A stretch of 64,000 nucleotides of DNA from Sphingomonas xinjiangensis. Its GTDB lineage: Bacteria; Pseudomonadota; Alphaproteobacteria; Sphingomonadales; Sphingomonadaceae. Below the pieces are notes generated by a model. That model did no database searches and was not told the DNA's origin. It saw nothing but the letters and a program-made list of their open reading frames with translations. Positions within the stretch are counted from its first letter, which is position 1. Every line of letters begins with the position of its first letter. The stretch spans positions 1 through 64,000 of the forward strand of contig NZ_JACIJF010000002.1 in NCBI RefSeq assembly GCF_014199255.1. Reading direction: 5' to 3'. Position numbers and translations under genes: made by a program. Positions 52,424 through 61,164 of the stretch are shown one piece after another.

Positions 52424-53704
52424 ATGATCGACTACCATCCCGGCTTCGGCAATCACGTTTCCACCGAGGCTGTGCCCGGCGCACTGCCCCAAGGCCGCAA
52501 TTCGCCCCAGAAGCCCGCCTTCGGCCTCTATACCGAGCAGCTGTCCGGCACCGCCTTCACTGCGCCGCGCCACGAGAACCGCCGGTCCTGGCTATACCGC
52601 CTGCGCCCCACCGCCGAGCACCCGCCTTACACGCGCTACCAGGGTGCCAATCGGTTTGCGCCCGGCACGGACAAGGCGCCGCTGGCTCCCAACCGCTTGC
52701 GCTGGAACCCCCTGCCCGCCGCCGCCGAGCCAGTCGACCTGATTGACGGCATGACCACCATGCTCGCCAATCGCGACCCTGCCGACCTCGAAGGTGTCGC
52801 CGTCCACATCTATGCCGCCAACAAGGACATGGACACGCGCGTGTTCATGAATGCCGATGGCGAGCTGCTGTTCATTCCCCAGGCAGGCAGGCTGCAACTC
52901 CTCACCGAGATGGGCCGCATCGATGTCGCGCCCGGCCAGATCGCGCTGGTCCCGCGCGGCGTCCGCTTCCGCGCGCTACTTCCCGACGGCGAGGCGCGCG
53001 GCTATGTCGCCGAAAATCACGGCGCACTGTTCCGCCTGCCCGATCTCGGCCCGATCGGCGCGAATGGCTTGGCCAATCCGCGCGACTTCGAGACGCCTGC
53101 CGCCTGGTTCGAGGATCGTGATGATCCGTTCGAGGTTGTGCAAAAGTCGTTGGGAAGTCTGTGGATAACTAGCCTCGACCACTCGCCGCTCGACGTGGTC
53201 GCCTGGCACGGCAACCTCGCGCCGTGGCGCTATGATCTGGCACGGTTCAACACGATCAACACGGTCAGCTTCGACCATCCCGATCCGTCGATTTTCACGG
53301 TGCTGACATCGCCCAGCGACGTGCCAGGCCGCGCCAATGCTGACTTCGTCATTTTCCCGCCGCGCTGGATGGTAGCCGAGGACACCTTCCGCCCGCCCTG
53401 GTTCCACCGCAACATCATGTCCGAGGCAATGGGGCTGATCCACGGCGCCTATGACGGCAAGGCCGACGGCTTCGCGCCAGGCGGGCTGTCGCTGCACAAT
53501 TTGATGGCCGGTCACGGACCGGACGTCGCAAGCTGGCAGGGCGCCAGCAACGCCGAGCTGAAGCCGCACAAGATCGACGGCACCATGGCGTTCATGGTGG
53601 AGTCGTGCTGGCCGTACCGGCCGACCGCGTACGCACTGGAGCACGCCCAGCCCGATTACGATGCGGCCTGGGCAGGCTTCCCGAAGGCGCAATTGCCGGC
53701 GTGA
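52424..53704 (+). CDS. hmgA: Homogentisate 1,2-dioxygenase
   Basis: HmgA opens the homogentisate ring to maleylacetoacetate, the step after HppD. The 426-residue product has the full family text: [20 protein letters not shown] at the start, [34 protein letters not shown], and the iron-site region [20 protein letters not shown] near residue 325 with [15 protein letters not shown] after it. Length is normal. Maleylacetoacetate isomerase and fumarylacetoacetase are not in the window. Confidence 0.96.
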   Translation: MIDYHPGFGNHVSTEAVPGALPQGRNSPQKPAFGLYTEQLSGTAFTAPRHENRRSWLYRLRPTAEHPPYTRYQGANRFAPGTDKAPLAPNRLRWNPLPAAAEPVDLIDGMTTMLANRDPADLEGVAVHIYAANKDMDTRVFMNADGELLFIPQAGRLQLLTEMGRIDVAPGQIALVPRGVRFRALLPDGEARGYVAENHGALFRLPDLGPIGANGLANPRDFETPAAWFEDRDDPFEVVQKSLGSLWITSLDHSPLDVVAWHGNLAPWRYDLARFNTINTVSFDHPDPSIFTVLTSPSDVPGRANADFVIFPPRWMVAEDTFRPPWFHRNIMSEAMGLIHGAYDGKADGFAPGGLSLHNLMAGHGPDVASWQGASNAELKPHKIDGTMAFMVESCWPYRPTAYALEHAQPDYDAAWAGFPKAQLPA

Positions 53705-53716
53705 GTAGGAATGGTC

Positions 53717-53899
53717 TCCCTCCTCCCCCTTTACGGGCGAGGATAGCGACGCTTGCCAGCCCGCTGGCTAGCGGAGCTTGGAGAGGGTCGCGAGCCACGG
53801 GCTCGCGCGGCGCGACGCGCCGCTCCCCCTCTCCCGCTGCGACTAACCGCAATACGTGCGCTACGTCTCGCGGCCTCCCCCTCAAGCGGGGAGGCAAAT
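53717..53899. repeat. GC-rich palindromic intergenic repeat (unit B)
   Basis: This unit runs from TCCCTCCTCCCCC through GCGAGGATAGCGACGCTT, GAGCTTGGAGAGGGT and CTCCCCCTCTCCC to CCTCCCCCTCAAGCGGGGAGG. It shares the GGATAGCGA...GCTTGGAGAGGGT core with unit A but is inverted relative to it. It fills the gap between hmgA and the Rieske gene, and its last bases may supply the latter's ribosome binding site. Confidence 0.6.
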
Positions 53900-53903
53900 A
53901 GGA

Positions 53904-54257
53904 GTGGATCGCCTCACCACCACACCGCCGAATGTCAGCCTCGGCCCCCTCACCCTCATCGCAGACGGCCATGCCCGCAGCTTCGTCATCGAACTGCGCG
54001 CCGGGCGCTTCCACGGCTTCATCGTCCGTCAGGGCGAGGCGGTGCACGGCTATGTCGACCGATGCCCGCATATGGGCCTGCCGCTTGCCCAGGAACTCGA
54101 CGACTATGTCGCGCCCGGCGGCGAGTATCTGATGTGCTCGTGGCACGGCGCCTTCTTCCGGATCGAAGATGGGTACTGCGTGGGTGGTCCTTGCGGCGGC
54201 GCCTCGCTACAGCCCTGGCCGATAACGGTACGCGACGGCATGCTCGTGACCGCCTGA
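53904..54257 (+). CDS. Rieske 2Fe-2S ferredoxin-like protein
   Basis: The 117-residue protein has the Rieske pattern: CPH near residue 53, then CSWH near residue 77. These provide the two Cys and two His ligands. The spacer between them is 21 residues, a little longer than the usual 15-17. No transmembrane segment is seen, so it is a soluble electron carrier or a Rieske domain of a two-part oxygenase. GTG at 53904 follows AGGCAAATAGGA. Partner unknown; it lies between tyrosine and leucine breakdown genes. Confidence 0.82.
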   Translation: MDRLTTTPPNVSLGPLTLIADGHARSFVIELRAGRFHGFIVRQGEAVHGYVDRCPHMGLPLAQELDDYVAPGGEYLMCSWHGAFFRIEDGYCVGGPCGGASLQPWPITVRDGMLVTA

Positions 54258-54296
54258 GGGCAAAGCCCATAAAAATATAACAGGATGAGGATGACC

Positions 54297-55448
54297 ATGA
54301 CCCCCGATTTCGACTTCGCGCTCGGCGACAATGCCGACATGATCCGCGAGACGACGGCGCGCTTCGCCAAGGACCGCATTGAGCCGCTGGCCGCGCGTAT
54401 CGATGCCGAGGACTGGTTCCCGCGCGACGAACTCTGGACGGCGATGGGCGAGCTCGGCCTGCACGGCATCACCGTGCCCGAGGATCAGGGCGGACTGGGT
54501 CTGGGCTATCTCGAGCATGTCATCGCGTGCGAGGAAGTCAGCCGCGCCTCGGCCTCGATCGGGCTCAGCTATGGCGCGCACTCCAACCTGTGCGTCAACC
54601 AGATCGCCCGCTGGGCGAACCCCGAGCAGAAAGCCAAGTACCTCCCCAAGCTGATCTCGGGCGAACATGTCGGCAGCCTGGCGATGTCCGAAGTCGGCGC
54701 CGGATCGGACGTGATCAGCATGAAGCTTCGCGCCGAAAAGACCGACCGCGGCTATGTGCTCAACGGCACCAAATTCTGGATCACCAACGCGGCCTATGCC
54801 GATACGCTGGTGGTCTATGCCAAGACCGGCGAGGGCTCGAAGGGCATCACCACCTTTCTGATCGAGAAGAACATGCCCGGCTTCGCGATCGGCCAGAAGA
54901 TCGACAAGATGGGCATGCGTGGCTCGCCCACCGCCGAGCTGGTATTCGACGATTGCGAAGTGCCTGACGCGAACGTCATGGGCCCGGTAAACGGCGGCGC
55001 CGGCGTGCTGATGTCGGGGCTCGATTATGAGCGCACGGTACTCGCCGGCATCCAGCTTGGCATCATGCAGGCCTGCCTCGACATAGTCCTGCCGTACCTT
55101 CGTGAGCGCAAACAATTCGGCAAGCCGATCGGCGCCTTCCAGCTGATGCAGGCCAAGGTCGCCGACATGTATGTCGCACTCAATTCCGCACGCGCCTATG
55201 TCTATGCCGTCGCCAAGAGCTGCGACGCGGGCAGGACCACGCGTTTCGATGCCGCCGGCGCAATCCTGCTGGCAAGCGAGAACGCCGTGCGCGTGTCGTT
55301 GGAGGCGATTCAGGCGCTGGGCGGCGCCGGTTACACCAAGGACTGGCCGGTGGAACGCTTCGCCCGCGACGCCAAGCTGCTCGACATCGGTGCGGGGACG
55401 AACGAAATCCGCCGCATGCTGATCGGCCGCGAGCTGATCGGGAGCTGA
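54297..55448 (+). CDS. ivd: Isovaleryl-CoA dehydrogenase
   Basis: This acyl-CoA dehydrogenase oxidises isovaleryl-CoA to 3-methylcrotonyl-CoA in leucine breakdown. The 383-residue product has LAMSEVGAGSDVISMKLRAE near residue 130, FWITNAAYADTLVVYAKTG, and the ending GGAGYTKDWPVERFARDAKL. The catalytic Glu of the isovaleryl type is in MSGLDYERTVLAGIQLGIMQ near residue 248. I choose the ATG at 54297 (GAGGATGACC before it), though ATGs at 54285 and 54291 are possible. Its product feeds the carboxylase encoded at 58062 and 61165. Confidence 0.92.
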   Translation: MTPDFDFALGDNADMIRETTARFAKDRIEPLAARIDAEDWFPRDELWTAMGELGLHGITVPEDQGGLGLGYLEHVIACEEVSRASASIGLSYGAHSNLCVNQIARWANPEQKAKYLPKLISGEHVGSLAMSEVGAGSDVISMKLRAEKTDRGYVLNGTKFWITNAAYADTLVVYAKTGEGSKGITTFLIEKNMPGFAIGQKIDKMGMRGSPTAELVFDDCEVPDANVMGPVNGGAGVLMSGLDYERTVLAGIQLGIMQACLDIVLPYLRERKQFGKPIGAFQLMQAKVADMYVALNSARAYVYAVAKSCDAGRTTRFDAAGAILLASENAVRVSLEAIQALGGAGYTKDWPVERFARDAKLLDIGAGTNEIRRMLIGRELIGS

Positions 55449-55453
55449 TCTTC

Positions 55454-55863
55454 AATCCTCCCTCGCCAGGGGAGATGGCGCCGAAGGCGACGGAGGGGGA
55501 GGCCAGCGATGCGCCTTGGACGATCTGAAACCAGCAGCCACACCGCCAAAGAACTTCGCCAGCAGATGACTCCGCCGGAAATTCCGCTCTGGCTTGCACC
55601 GCGGCGCAACGAAGCGGGACTGCGCTTACGCAAGCAGCATGCCGGCGGCCCTTATGTGCTCGATTTCTACTGCGCGCCGGCCAAGCTGGCGATCGAAGTC
55701 GATGGCGAGGCACATGCACGCGGTGGCCGGCCCAGGCGGGACGCGGCGCGCGACGCCTGGCCGAAATCGTGGCGATTACCTGGCGGGACGCGATCGAGAG
55801 CGGTCGCTAACCTCCCCCTCCGTCACGCTTACGCGCGCCACCTCCCCAGGCCGGGGAGGATCT
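55454..55863 (+). mobile_element. DUF559 cassette C: nuclease-like gene between inverted repeats
   Basis: The left end (55454-55504) and right end (55809-55863) are inverted copies of one GC-rich repeat. Both run from ATCCTCCC through GGGGAG, TGGCGC and CGGAGGGGGAGG, reading inward, with small gaps. They enclose a damaged DUF559 gene and nothing else, in the gap between ivd and the M13 peptidase gene. Compare cassette D at 59683-60176. Confidence 0.6.
55509..55810 (+). pseudogene. DUF559 (PD-(D/E)XK-like) endonuclease-domain gene, frameshifted
   Basis: The text TAKELRQQMTPPEIPLWLAP, then LRLRKQHAGGPYVLDFYCAP and KLAIEVDGEAHARGGRPRRD, is the DUF559 core, including the acidic DFYC...EVDG..H residues of this Vsr-like nuclease fold. 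At RRDAARDAW (about 55760) the frame breaks; the expected LAE continues in another frame and reaches TAA at 55808-55810. The last part of the domain is missing. The longer open frame to 56129 is antisense to the M13 gene and not real. Confidence 0.75.
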
Positions 55864-55867
55864 TAGA

Positions 55868-57940
55868 TCACCACACCTTCACCCTTCTCTCGGGCGCCAG
55901 GAACAGCTTCTGCCCCGCCTGCACACCGAACGCGCCATACCACGCGTCAAGGTTCCGCACCGTCTGCGCGCGGAAGCGCGAGGGCGCGTGCACGTCAGTG
56001 GCGATCCGCGCGCGGAGTTGCTGTTCGCGGCTCTTGTCGCGCCAGCTCTGCGCGAAGGCCAGGAAGAAGCGCTGGTCGCCAGTTAGCCCGCCGATCACCG
56101 GCGCAGGCTTCCCGCCAAGCGCGGCGTGATACGCTTCGTACGCCGCGGTCAGCCCCGCCACGTCGGCGATGTTCTCGCCTAACTCCTGCTTGCCGTTGAG
56201 ATGCAGCCCCGGCAACGCTTCATAGGCGTTATATTGCGCCACCAGCGCGGCGCCAGCGTCGTTGAAATGCGCCAAATCCTCCTTGGTCCACCAGTTGCGC
56301 AGCCGGCCACTGGCGTCGAAAGTCGATCCTAGATTGTCGAAGCTGTGGCTGATCTCATGCCCGATCACTGCGCCGATCGAACCATAGTTCGACGCCGCAT
56401 CGGCGCCCGGATCGTAGAAGGGCGCCTGGAGAATCGCCGCTGGGAAGTTCAGCGCGTTCTGCAGCGGCAGATTGACGGCATTCACCGTCTGCGGCGTCAT
56501 CCACCATTCGCCGCGATCTACCGGCTTGCCGATCTTGCCGAGCTGATGGCGGTATTCGGCCAGCTGCGCGCGGCGGAAATTGCCGACCGGATCGTCGGCC
56601 TTCACGTCCAGCGCGGCATAGCTGCGCCACTTTTCCGGATAGCCGACTCCGACCTGCATCGTCTCGATCTTGCGGCGCGCCTCGGCCTTGGTGGCGGGCG
56701 CCATCCAGTCGAGCGCGGCGACGCGCTTGTCGAACGCGGCGAGGATACCCTTCACCATCGTCTGGATATCGGCCTTGGACGAGGCGGGGAAATAATCCTT
56801 GGCGTAGAGCTGCCCCACCGCATCGCCCAGCCAGCTGTTCAGGCTGGCGATCGCCCGCTTGTCGCGCGCGCGCTGCTTGGGCGTGCCGCTCAGCTGGTGG
56901 CTGTAGAATTCGAAATGGGCCTGGTCGAACGCCGCCGGCAGCACATCGGTGACTTCGTTGATGCGGTGAAAGGTCAGCCAGTCCTGCCAGGTCTGGAGCG
57001 GCTCGCTCGCCACCAGCTTGGCGATACCGGCGACCGCGCCGGGCTGCCAGACGATGAAGTCCTGCTGCTGCGCCAACCCCGCCGCGTTCCAGAACGCACC
57101 CCAGTCGATGCCGGGCGCCTTGGCCGCGAAGTCTGCCTGCTTCCAGGGGTTGTTGGCCTTGCTCGCGTCCTGGCTGGTCACGATGTCGGCGTGCGCCCGG
57201 GCGATCTTGGTCTCCAGCTCGACGATCCGCTGCGCGCGTGCGTCGGGCTCGGTCACGTTGGCCAGGCTCAGCAGCTTGCCGACATAGGCCCGATACTGGC
57301 CGCGGACCTTCGTCATTGCCGGCGTGTCCGACACATAATAATCGCGGTCCGGCAGCCCCAGCCCGCCCTGGAGCAGATACGGCACGGTCGTGTCGGGCTT
57401 ACTCAGTGCCTGCGTTACAAAGATGCCGAACAGGTTCTCGGTCTCGAAATTCGTCGCGTTCAGGGGATCGACATCGGCGCGGATATTGCCGCCCAGCATC
57501 GCCGACAGCGCCTTCTTGTCCGCCAGCGAGGCGATCGCATCCATTTCCTCGCCCAGCGGCGCCAAGCCCCGCTGCTCGATCGCCGCGGTATCGGTATAGG
57601 CATTGTACCAATCGGCGATGCGGCGCTGGTCGCTGCCCACCGCCGCGTTCGCCTTCAGCGCGGCCTGGACGATTGCGGCGTTGTTCGCTTCGGCCTTGTT
57701 GAACACTTCCAGGAACACGCCGGTGCTCGAACGGTCGGCCGGGATCTCGGTCTTCGCGCGCCAGCCGCCATTGGCATATTCCTCGAAATCGTCGCCCGGC
57801 TTCACGCTCTTGTTCAATCCCGCCACATCGATGCCGATCCCCGGCTGGGTCGAGGCCGACTGGGTCTTGGCCGCATCACCGCCGGATGTGCAGGCCGTGG
57901 TGGCGAGCAGGGCAGCGAGCAGCAGGGCGCGATTGGGCAA
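55868..57940 (-). CDS. M13-family metallopeptidase lipoprotein
   Basis: M13 peptidases (neprilysin/PepO family) are zinc enzymes cutting short peptides. The 690-residue product has a lipoprotein signal (LLLAALLATTAC, lipobox TTAC). The N-terminal M13 domain begins with VKPGDDFEEYANGGWRAKTE. The zinc site is GAVIGHEISHSFDNLGSTFD (HEISH) near residue 535, with the third ligand in ELGENIADVAGLTAAYEAY; NALNFPAAILQAPFYDP precedes the site. TTG at 57940 is preferred, with GGAGAT before it; GTG at 57958 is possible. It interrupts the leucine cluster on the opposite strand. Confidence 0.9.
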   Translation of the reverse strand: MPNRALLLAALLATTACTSGGDAAKTQSASTQPGIGIDVAGLNKSVKPGDDFEEYANGGWRAKTEIPADRSSTGVFLEVFNKAEANNAAIVQAALKANAAVGSDQRRIADWYNAYTDTAAIEQRGLAPLGEEMDAIASLADKKALSAMLGGNIRADVDPLNATNFETENLFGIFVTQALSKPDTTVPYLLQGGLGLPDRDYYVSDTPAMTKVRGQYRAYVGKLLSLANVTEPDARAQRIVELETKIARAHADIVTSQDASKANNPWKQADFAAKAPGIDWGAFWNAAGLAQQQDFIVWQPGAVAGIAKLVASEPLQTWQDWLTFHRINEVTDVLPAAFDQAHFEFYSHQLSGTPKQRARDKRAIASLNSWLGDAVGQLYAKDYFPASSKADIQTMVKGILAAFDKRVAALDWMAPATKAEARRKIETMQVGVGYPEKWRSYAALDVKADDPVGNFRRAQLAEYRHQLGKIGKPVDRGEWWMTPQTVNAVNLPLQNALNFPAAILQAPFYDPGADAASNYGSIGAVIGHEISHSFDNLGSTFDASGRLRNWWTKEDLAHFNDAGAALVAQYNAYEALPGLHLNGKQELGENIADVAGLTAAYEAYHAALGGKPAPVIGGLTGDQRFFLAFAQSWRDKSREQQLRARIATDVHAPSRFRAQTVRNLDAWYGAFGVQAGQKLFLAPERRVKVW

Positions 57941-58061
57941 CGCTTGATCTCCGAACACGAAAACGCTGCGCGGGTGCTACTCCCGCCGCGCGTGCCACGC
58001 CAGTCCTTCCCAACCCGGTTCACCGCGTCTAGGACCACAGCCAAACGATAAAGGAGGATGC

Positions 58062-59663
58062 ATGAGCGCCCCGGTGCTCGATACCAAGGTCTCGGCCGAG
58101 AGCGAGACGTTCCGCGCCAACGCCGCGCACAACCGCGCGCTTGCCGAGCGCCTGCGCGGCGACGTCGCGCAAGCGGCGCTGGGCGGCAGCGACAAGGCAC
58201 GCGAACGCCACACCGCCCGCGGCAAGCTGCTCCCGCGCGACCGCGTCGAGCGCCTGCTCGATCCCGGCGCACCCTTCCTGGAGATCGGCCAACTCGCCGC
58301 CAACGGCATGTATGACGACGAGGTCCCCGGCGCCGGCGTGATCGCCGGTATCGGCCGCGTGTCGGGCCGCACCGTGATGATCGTCTGCAACGACGCGACG
58401 GTGAAGGGCGGGACCTATTACCCGCTCACCGTCAAGAAGCACCTGCGTGCCCAGGCGATCGCACTGGAGAACCGCCTGCCCTGCATCTACCTGGTTGATT
58501 CTGGCGGCGCCAACCTCCCCCACCAGGCGGAGGTATTCCCCGACCGCGAGCACTTCGGCCGCATCTTCTTCAACCAGGCGAACATGTCGGCACAGGGCAT
58601 CCCCCAGATCGCCTGCGTGATGGGCAGCTGCACCGCGGGCGGCGCCTACGTGCCCGCCATGTCCGACGAAAGCGTGATCGTCCGCAATCAGGGTACGATT
58701 TTCCTCGCCGGCCCACCCTTGGTCCAGGCCGCGACCGGCGAAGTCATCTCGGCCGAGGATCTGGGCGGCGGCGATCTGCATGCGCGCAAGTCGGGCGTGG
58801 TCGATCACCTCGCCGAGAATGACGAGCATGCGCTCACCATCGTCCGCGACATCGTCAGACACTTGCCCGCCGATCGCACCCCCGACCTCAAGCTGCTCGA
58901 TCCGCGCCCGCCCAGATACGCGCCCGAGGAGCTGTACGGCATCGTCCCCCAGGACGTCCGCGCGCCGTACGACGTCCACGAAGTCATCGCCCGCATCGTC
59001 GACGGATCGGAGTTCCACGAATTCAAGGCGCTCTATGGCAGCTCGCTGGTCTGCGGCTTCGCGCATATCTGGGGCATGCCGGTGGCGATCCTGGCGAACA
59101 ACGGCGTGCTGTTCAGCGAGTCCGCGCAAAAGGGCGCCCACTTTATCGAACTCGCCTGCCAGCGCCGCGTGCCGTTGCTCTTCCTCCAGAACATCTCGGG
59201 CTTCATGGTCGGCGGCAAGTATGAGGCCGAAGGCATCGCGAAGCACGGCGCCAAGCTGGTCACCGCCGTCGCCACCGCCACCGTGCCCAAGCTGACCCTG
59301 CTGATCGGCGGCAGCTTCGGCGCGGGCAATTACGGCATGTGCGGCCGCGCTTATGATCCGCGTTTCCTGTTCTCCTGGCCCAACAGCCGCATCAGCGTGA
59401 TGGGCGGCGAACAAGCGGCGAGCGTGCTCGCCACCGTCCACCGCGACGCAGACAAATGGAGCGATCAGGAAGCCGAAGCCTTCAAAGCTCCGATCCGCGC
59501 CAAATACGAGGACGAAGGCAATCCTTGGCACGCCACCGCGCGGCTATGGGACGACGGCATCATCGACCCCGCCCAAACCCGCGACGTCCTCGGCCTTGCG
59601 CTCGCCGCCACCCTCAACGCCCCCATTCCCGAACGCCCGCAGTTCGGCGTGTTCCGGATGTGA
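58062..59663 (+). CDS. mccB: 3-methylcrotonyl-CoA carboxylase, carboxyltransferase (beta) subunit
   Basis: This 533-residue subunit moves the carboxyl group from biotin to 3-methylcrotonyl-CoA in leucine breakdown. The family text includes [20 protein letters not shown] near residue 47, [40 protein letters not shown] near residue 190, [20 protein letters not shown] and [20 protein letters not shown]. The [12 protein letters not shown] region is typical of the methylcrotonyl rather than propionyl type. An AAGGAGG site precedes the ATG. Its biotin partner lies at 61165. Confidence 0.94.
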   Translation: MSAPVLDTKVSAESETFRANAAHNRALAERLRGDVAQAALGGSDKARERHTARGKLLPRDRVERLLDPGAPFLEIGQLAANGMYDDEVPGAGVIAGIGRVSGRTVMIVCNDATVKGGTYYPLTVKKHLRAQAIALENRLPCIYLVDSGGANLPHQAEVFPDREHFGRIFFNQANMSAQGIPQIACVMGSCTAGGAYVPAMSDESVIVRNQGTIFLAGPPLVQAATGEVISAEDLGGGDLHARKSGVVDHLAENDEHALTIVRDIVRHLPADRTPDLKLLDPRPPRYAPEELYGIVPQDVRAPYDVHEVIARIVDGSEFHEFKALYGSSLVCGFAHIWGMPVAILANNGVLFSESAQKGAHFIELACQRRVPLLFLQNISGFMVGGKYEAEGIAKHGAKLVTAVATATVPKLTLLIGGSFGAGNYGMCGRAYDPRFLFSWPNSRISVMGGEQAASVLATVHRDADKWSDQEAEAFKAPIRAKYEDEGNPWHATARLWDDGIIDPAQTRDVLGLALAATLNAPIPERPQFGVFRM

Positions 59664-59680
59664 GGGACACAAGCGAGCCT

Positions 59681-60112
59681 TCAATCCTCCCCGAGCTTCG
59701 CTCGGGAAGGGGGTCCGCCCCGCCTTGCGGGGCGGTGGAGGGGCAAGCGCGAATGCGCGGTATCCAGTACCGCGCGTACTACAGCATCAAGGTCCTGAAG
59801 GAGCTCGCTAGCCGGTATGCGCAGCGTACCGATTCCTTCGGCTTCCAGCCACGCGTCTCCGCGGGAGTCGCGAACAGGCCTGCTGCCATATTCGTGCGCG
59901 GTACCGTCCACCTCCATCGCCAGCCGAGCGGCGATGCAGTAGAAGTCGAGGCTATAGGGTCCCGTTGGATGCTGTCGTCTGAACTTGAGCCCTTTAGGAG
60001 CACGACGGAGCACCTGCCACAGCAGCACTTCTGGCAAGCTCATGGTGCGTCGCTGTTGACGCGCCTGGTGCACCGTCCGACTGGTTCCCTTTGGCGATCG
60101 ATCCTTGAACAT
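59681..60112 (-). CDS. DUF559 endonuclease-domain protein, apparently intact
   Basis: The 143-residue product has the whole DUF559 domain: RTMSLPEVLLWQVLRRAPKG, LKFRRQHPTGPYSLDFYCIA, RLAMEVDGTAHEYGSRPVRD, and a final helix after WLEAEGIGTLRIPASELLQD. The DFYC...EVDG..H acidic residues fit the PD-(D/E)XK/Vsr-like nuclease fold. Its last 20 or so codons lie inside the left inverted repeat of cassette D, so repeat and gene are fused. It is opposite in direction to mccB. Substrate unknown. Confidence 0.8.
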   Translation of the reverse strand: MFKDRSPKGTSRTVHQARQQRRTMSLPEVLLWQVLRRAPKGLKFRRQHPTGPYSLDFYCIAARLAMEVDGTAHEYGSRPVRDSRGDAWLEAEGIGTLRIPASELLQDLDAVVRAVLDTAHSRLPLHRPARRGGPPSRAKLGED

Positions 60113-60176
60113 TCCGCAAGCCCCTCCACCATGCTTCGCATGGTCCCCCTCCCCGAGACAAGCTCGGGGAGGATCT
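59683..60176 (-). mobile_element. DUF559 cassette D: nuclease gene between 60-base inverted repeats
   Basis: The left end (59683-59744) and the right end (60120-60176) are inverted copies. Both read ATCCTCCCCGAGCTT, CGGG, AGGGGG, CC, a short hairpin, then GGTGGAGGGGC towards the gene. Only the DUF559 gene lies between them. The unit sits between mccB and an uncharacterised small gene. With cassette C it suggests a mobile unit of about 0.4-0.5 kb. Confidence 0.65.
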
Positions 60177-60187
60177 AGGACGTACCC

Positions 60188-60583
60188 ATGCTCCTCACTC
60201 TCGCCCTTCATCTCATCACGCCGGCAACCCCGGCCACCGACCTCCTTCCCCTCACCGAAGCCGACCTGAACCGCACCCAGGAAAGCGGCTGCGCCTTCTC
60301 CTTCGACCAAGTGACCAAAACCCTGCTCTACACGATCGGCCGCGACCTCATGCTCCGCACGCCGCAGGGTTTCGCGCTGTGCCGCTTTGACCAGGCACAG
60401 CTGGATGCCTTCACCGACGCCAAGCGCCCCCTATTCTGTGGGGGCCGCACGCTGCGGCTGCGCAGGACGGGCGCAACCCACGGCTTTCCCGAAAGCGACA
60501 GCGCCGGCTGGGGAGCCACACTGACCTTGACCAACGGCAAGACCAGTAAGACCCTGCGCGGCAATGCCGGCGTGGCATGCTGA
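60188..60583 (+). CDS. Uncharacterised small exported protein
   Basis: A 131-residue protein with a short hydrophobic N-terminus (MLLTLALHLITPATPATDLL) that may be a signal peptide. The rest is beta-rich, with four Cys (near residues 35, 65, 84 and 131) that could form disulfides, and segments CAFSFDQVTKTLLYTIGRDL and CGGRTLRLRRTGATHGFPES. I do not recognise the family. It lies between cassette D and the DUF3088 gene in the direction of the mcc genes. Confidence 0.6.
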   Translation: MLLTLALHLITPATPATDLLPLTEADLNRTQESGCAFSFDQVTKTLLYTIGRDLMLRTPQGFALCRFDQAQLDAFTDAKRPLFCGGRTLRLRRTGATHGFPESDSAGWGATLTLTNGKTSKTLRGNAGVAC

Positions 60584-60608
60584 ACGCGCCGCTTCCAGGA
60601 GATCGCCG

Positions 60609-60932
60609 ATGACCAAGGACCGCCTGTTCGTGCTAGATACCGACTGGACCGACCCTGCTTATGGCGGCGAACGGCGCTTTTATTGCAAGGACTGCGTCAC
60701 CGTCGAAGGACTGCTCGCCGCCTTTCCCGAACGCGCCGGCAGCATCGAAGTGATCCGCCTCGCCTGGCCGCGCCCCCGCGCTGCGTTGGTCGAGGCGATC
60801 GGCGAAGCCAACCAGAACCTGCCTGCGCTCGTCTGGACGCAGGCCGACGGCAGCACCGCCTTCGTCAACGACCAGTCCGGCCTGCTGCGCGCGCTCCACG
60901 AGCGCCATGGCTTCCCGGAGCCGCATCCATGA
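60609..60932 (+). CDS. DUF3088 family protein
   Basis: The 107-residue product begins MTKDRLFVLDTDWTDPAYGG and contains FYCKDCVTVEGLLAAFPERA (CxxC near residue 26) and PALVWTQADGSTAFVNDQSG. This matches DUF3088, whose thioredoxin-like pattern suggests a redox role, though none is proven. The ATG at 60609 has an AGGAGAT site; the longer frame overlaps the previous gene. It sits 25 bases after the previous stop and likely shares its transcript. Confidence 0.75.
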   Translation: MTKDRLFVLDTDWTDPAYGGERRFYCKDCVTVEGLLAAFPERAGSIEVIRLAWPRPRAALVEAIGEANQNLPALVWTQADGSTAFVNDQSGLLRALHERHGFPEPHP

Positions 60933-61042
60933 CTATCAATGTAGGATTTCGCGTGGTTCACTGCATCGCCATGCAGCCGTCCAACGCCTTGCCGCACCTC
61001 GCGCCACCCTTTGTGCACGAAGCAGGGAAACCGCGCGAAGAC

Positions 61043-61140
61043 CGCAACTTCCTCAACTTCACTTTGGCTGGAAAACCCGGCTTCAGCCGCCGCATCCTTG
61101 GAAACCCGCCGTTTCCAAATCGCAACTTCCTCAACTTCAC
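61043..61140 (+). repeat. 20-base direct repeats ahead of mccA
   Basis: CGCAACTTCCTCAACTTCAC occurs at 61043-61062 and again, identically, at 61121-61140. Both lie in the 232-base gap between the DUF3088 gene and mccA. In one frame each copy reads NFLNFT. I see no gene in the gap. The repeats could be regulatory sites or a short dispersed repeat. Confidence 0.6.
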
Positions 61141-61164
61141 ATCCAACCAAATGGTTGTTTCAAA

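Noticed and set aside
52268-53899. CRISPR array
   Set aside because: The repeats are palindromic, irregular and inverted, with no evenly spaced direct repeats or spacers and no cas genes.
55509-56129. Single 206-codon protein
   Set aside because: Only the first 85 or so codons are DUF559; the rest crosses the right inverted repeat and runs antisense into the M13 gene.
56345-58051. 568-codon plus-strand open frame opposite the M13 peptidase
   Set aside because: The M13 gene on the other strand has full catalytic motifs; this frame is its shadow.
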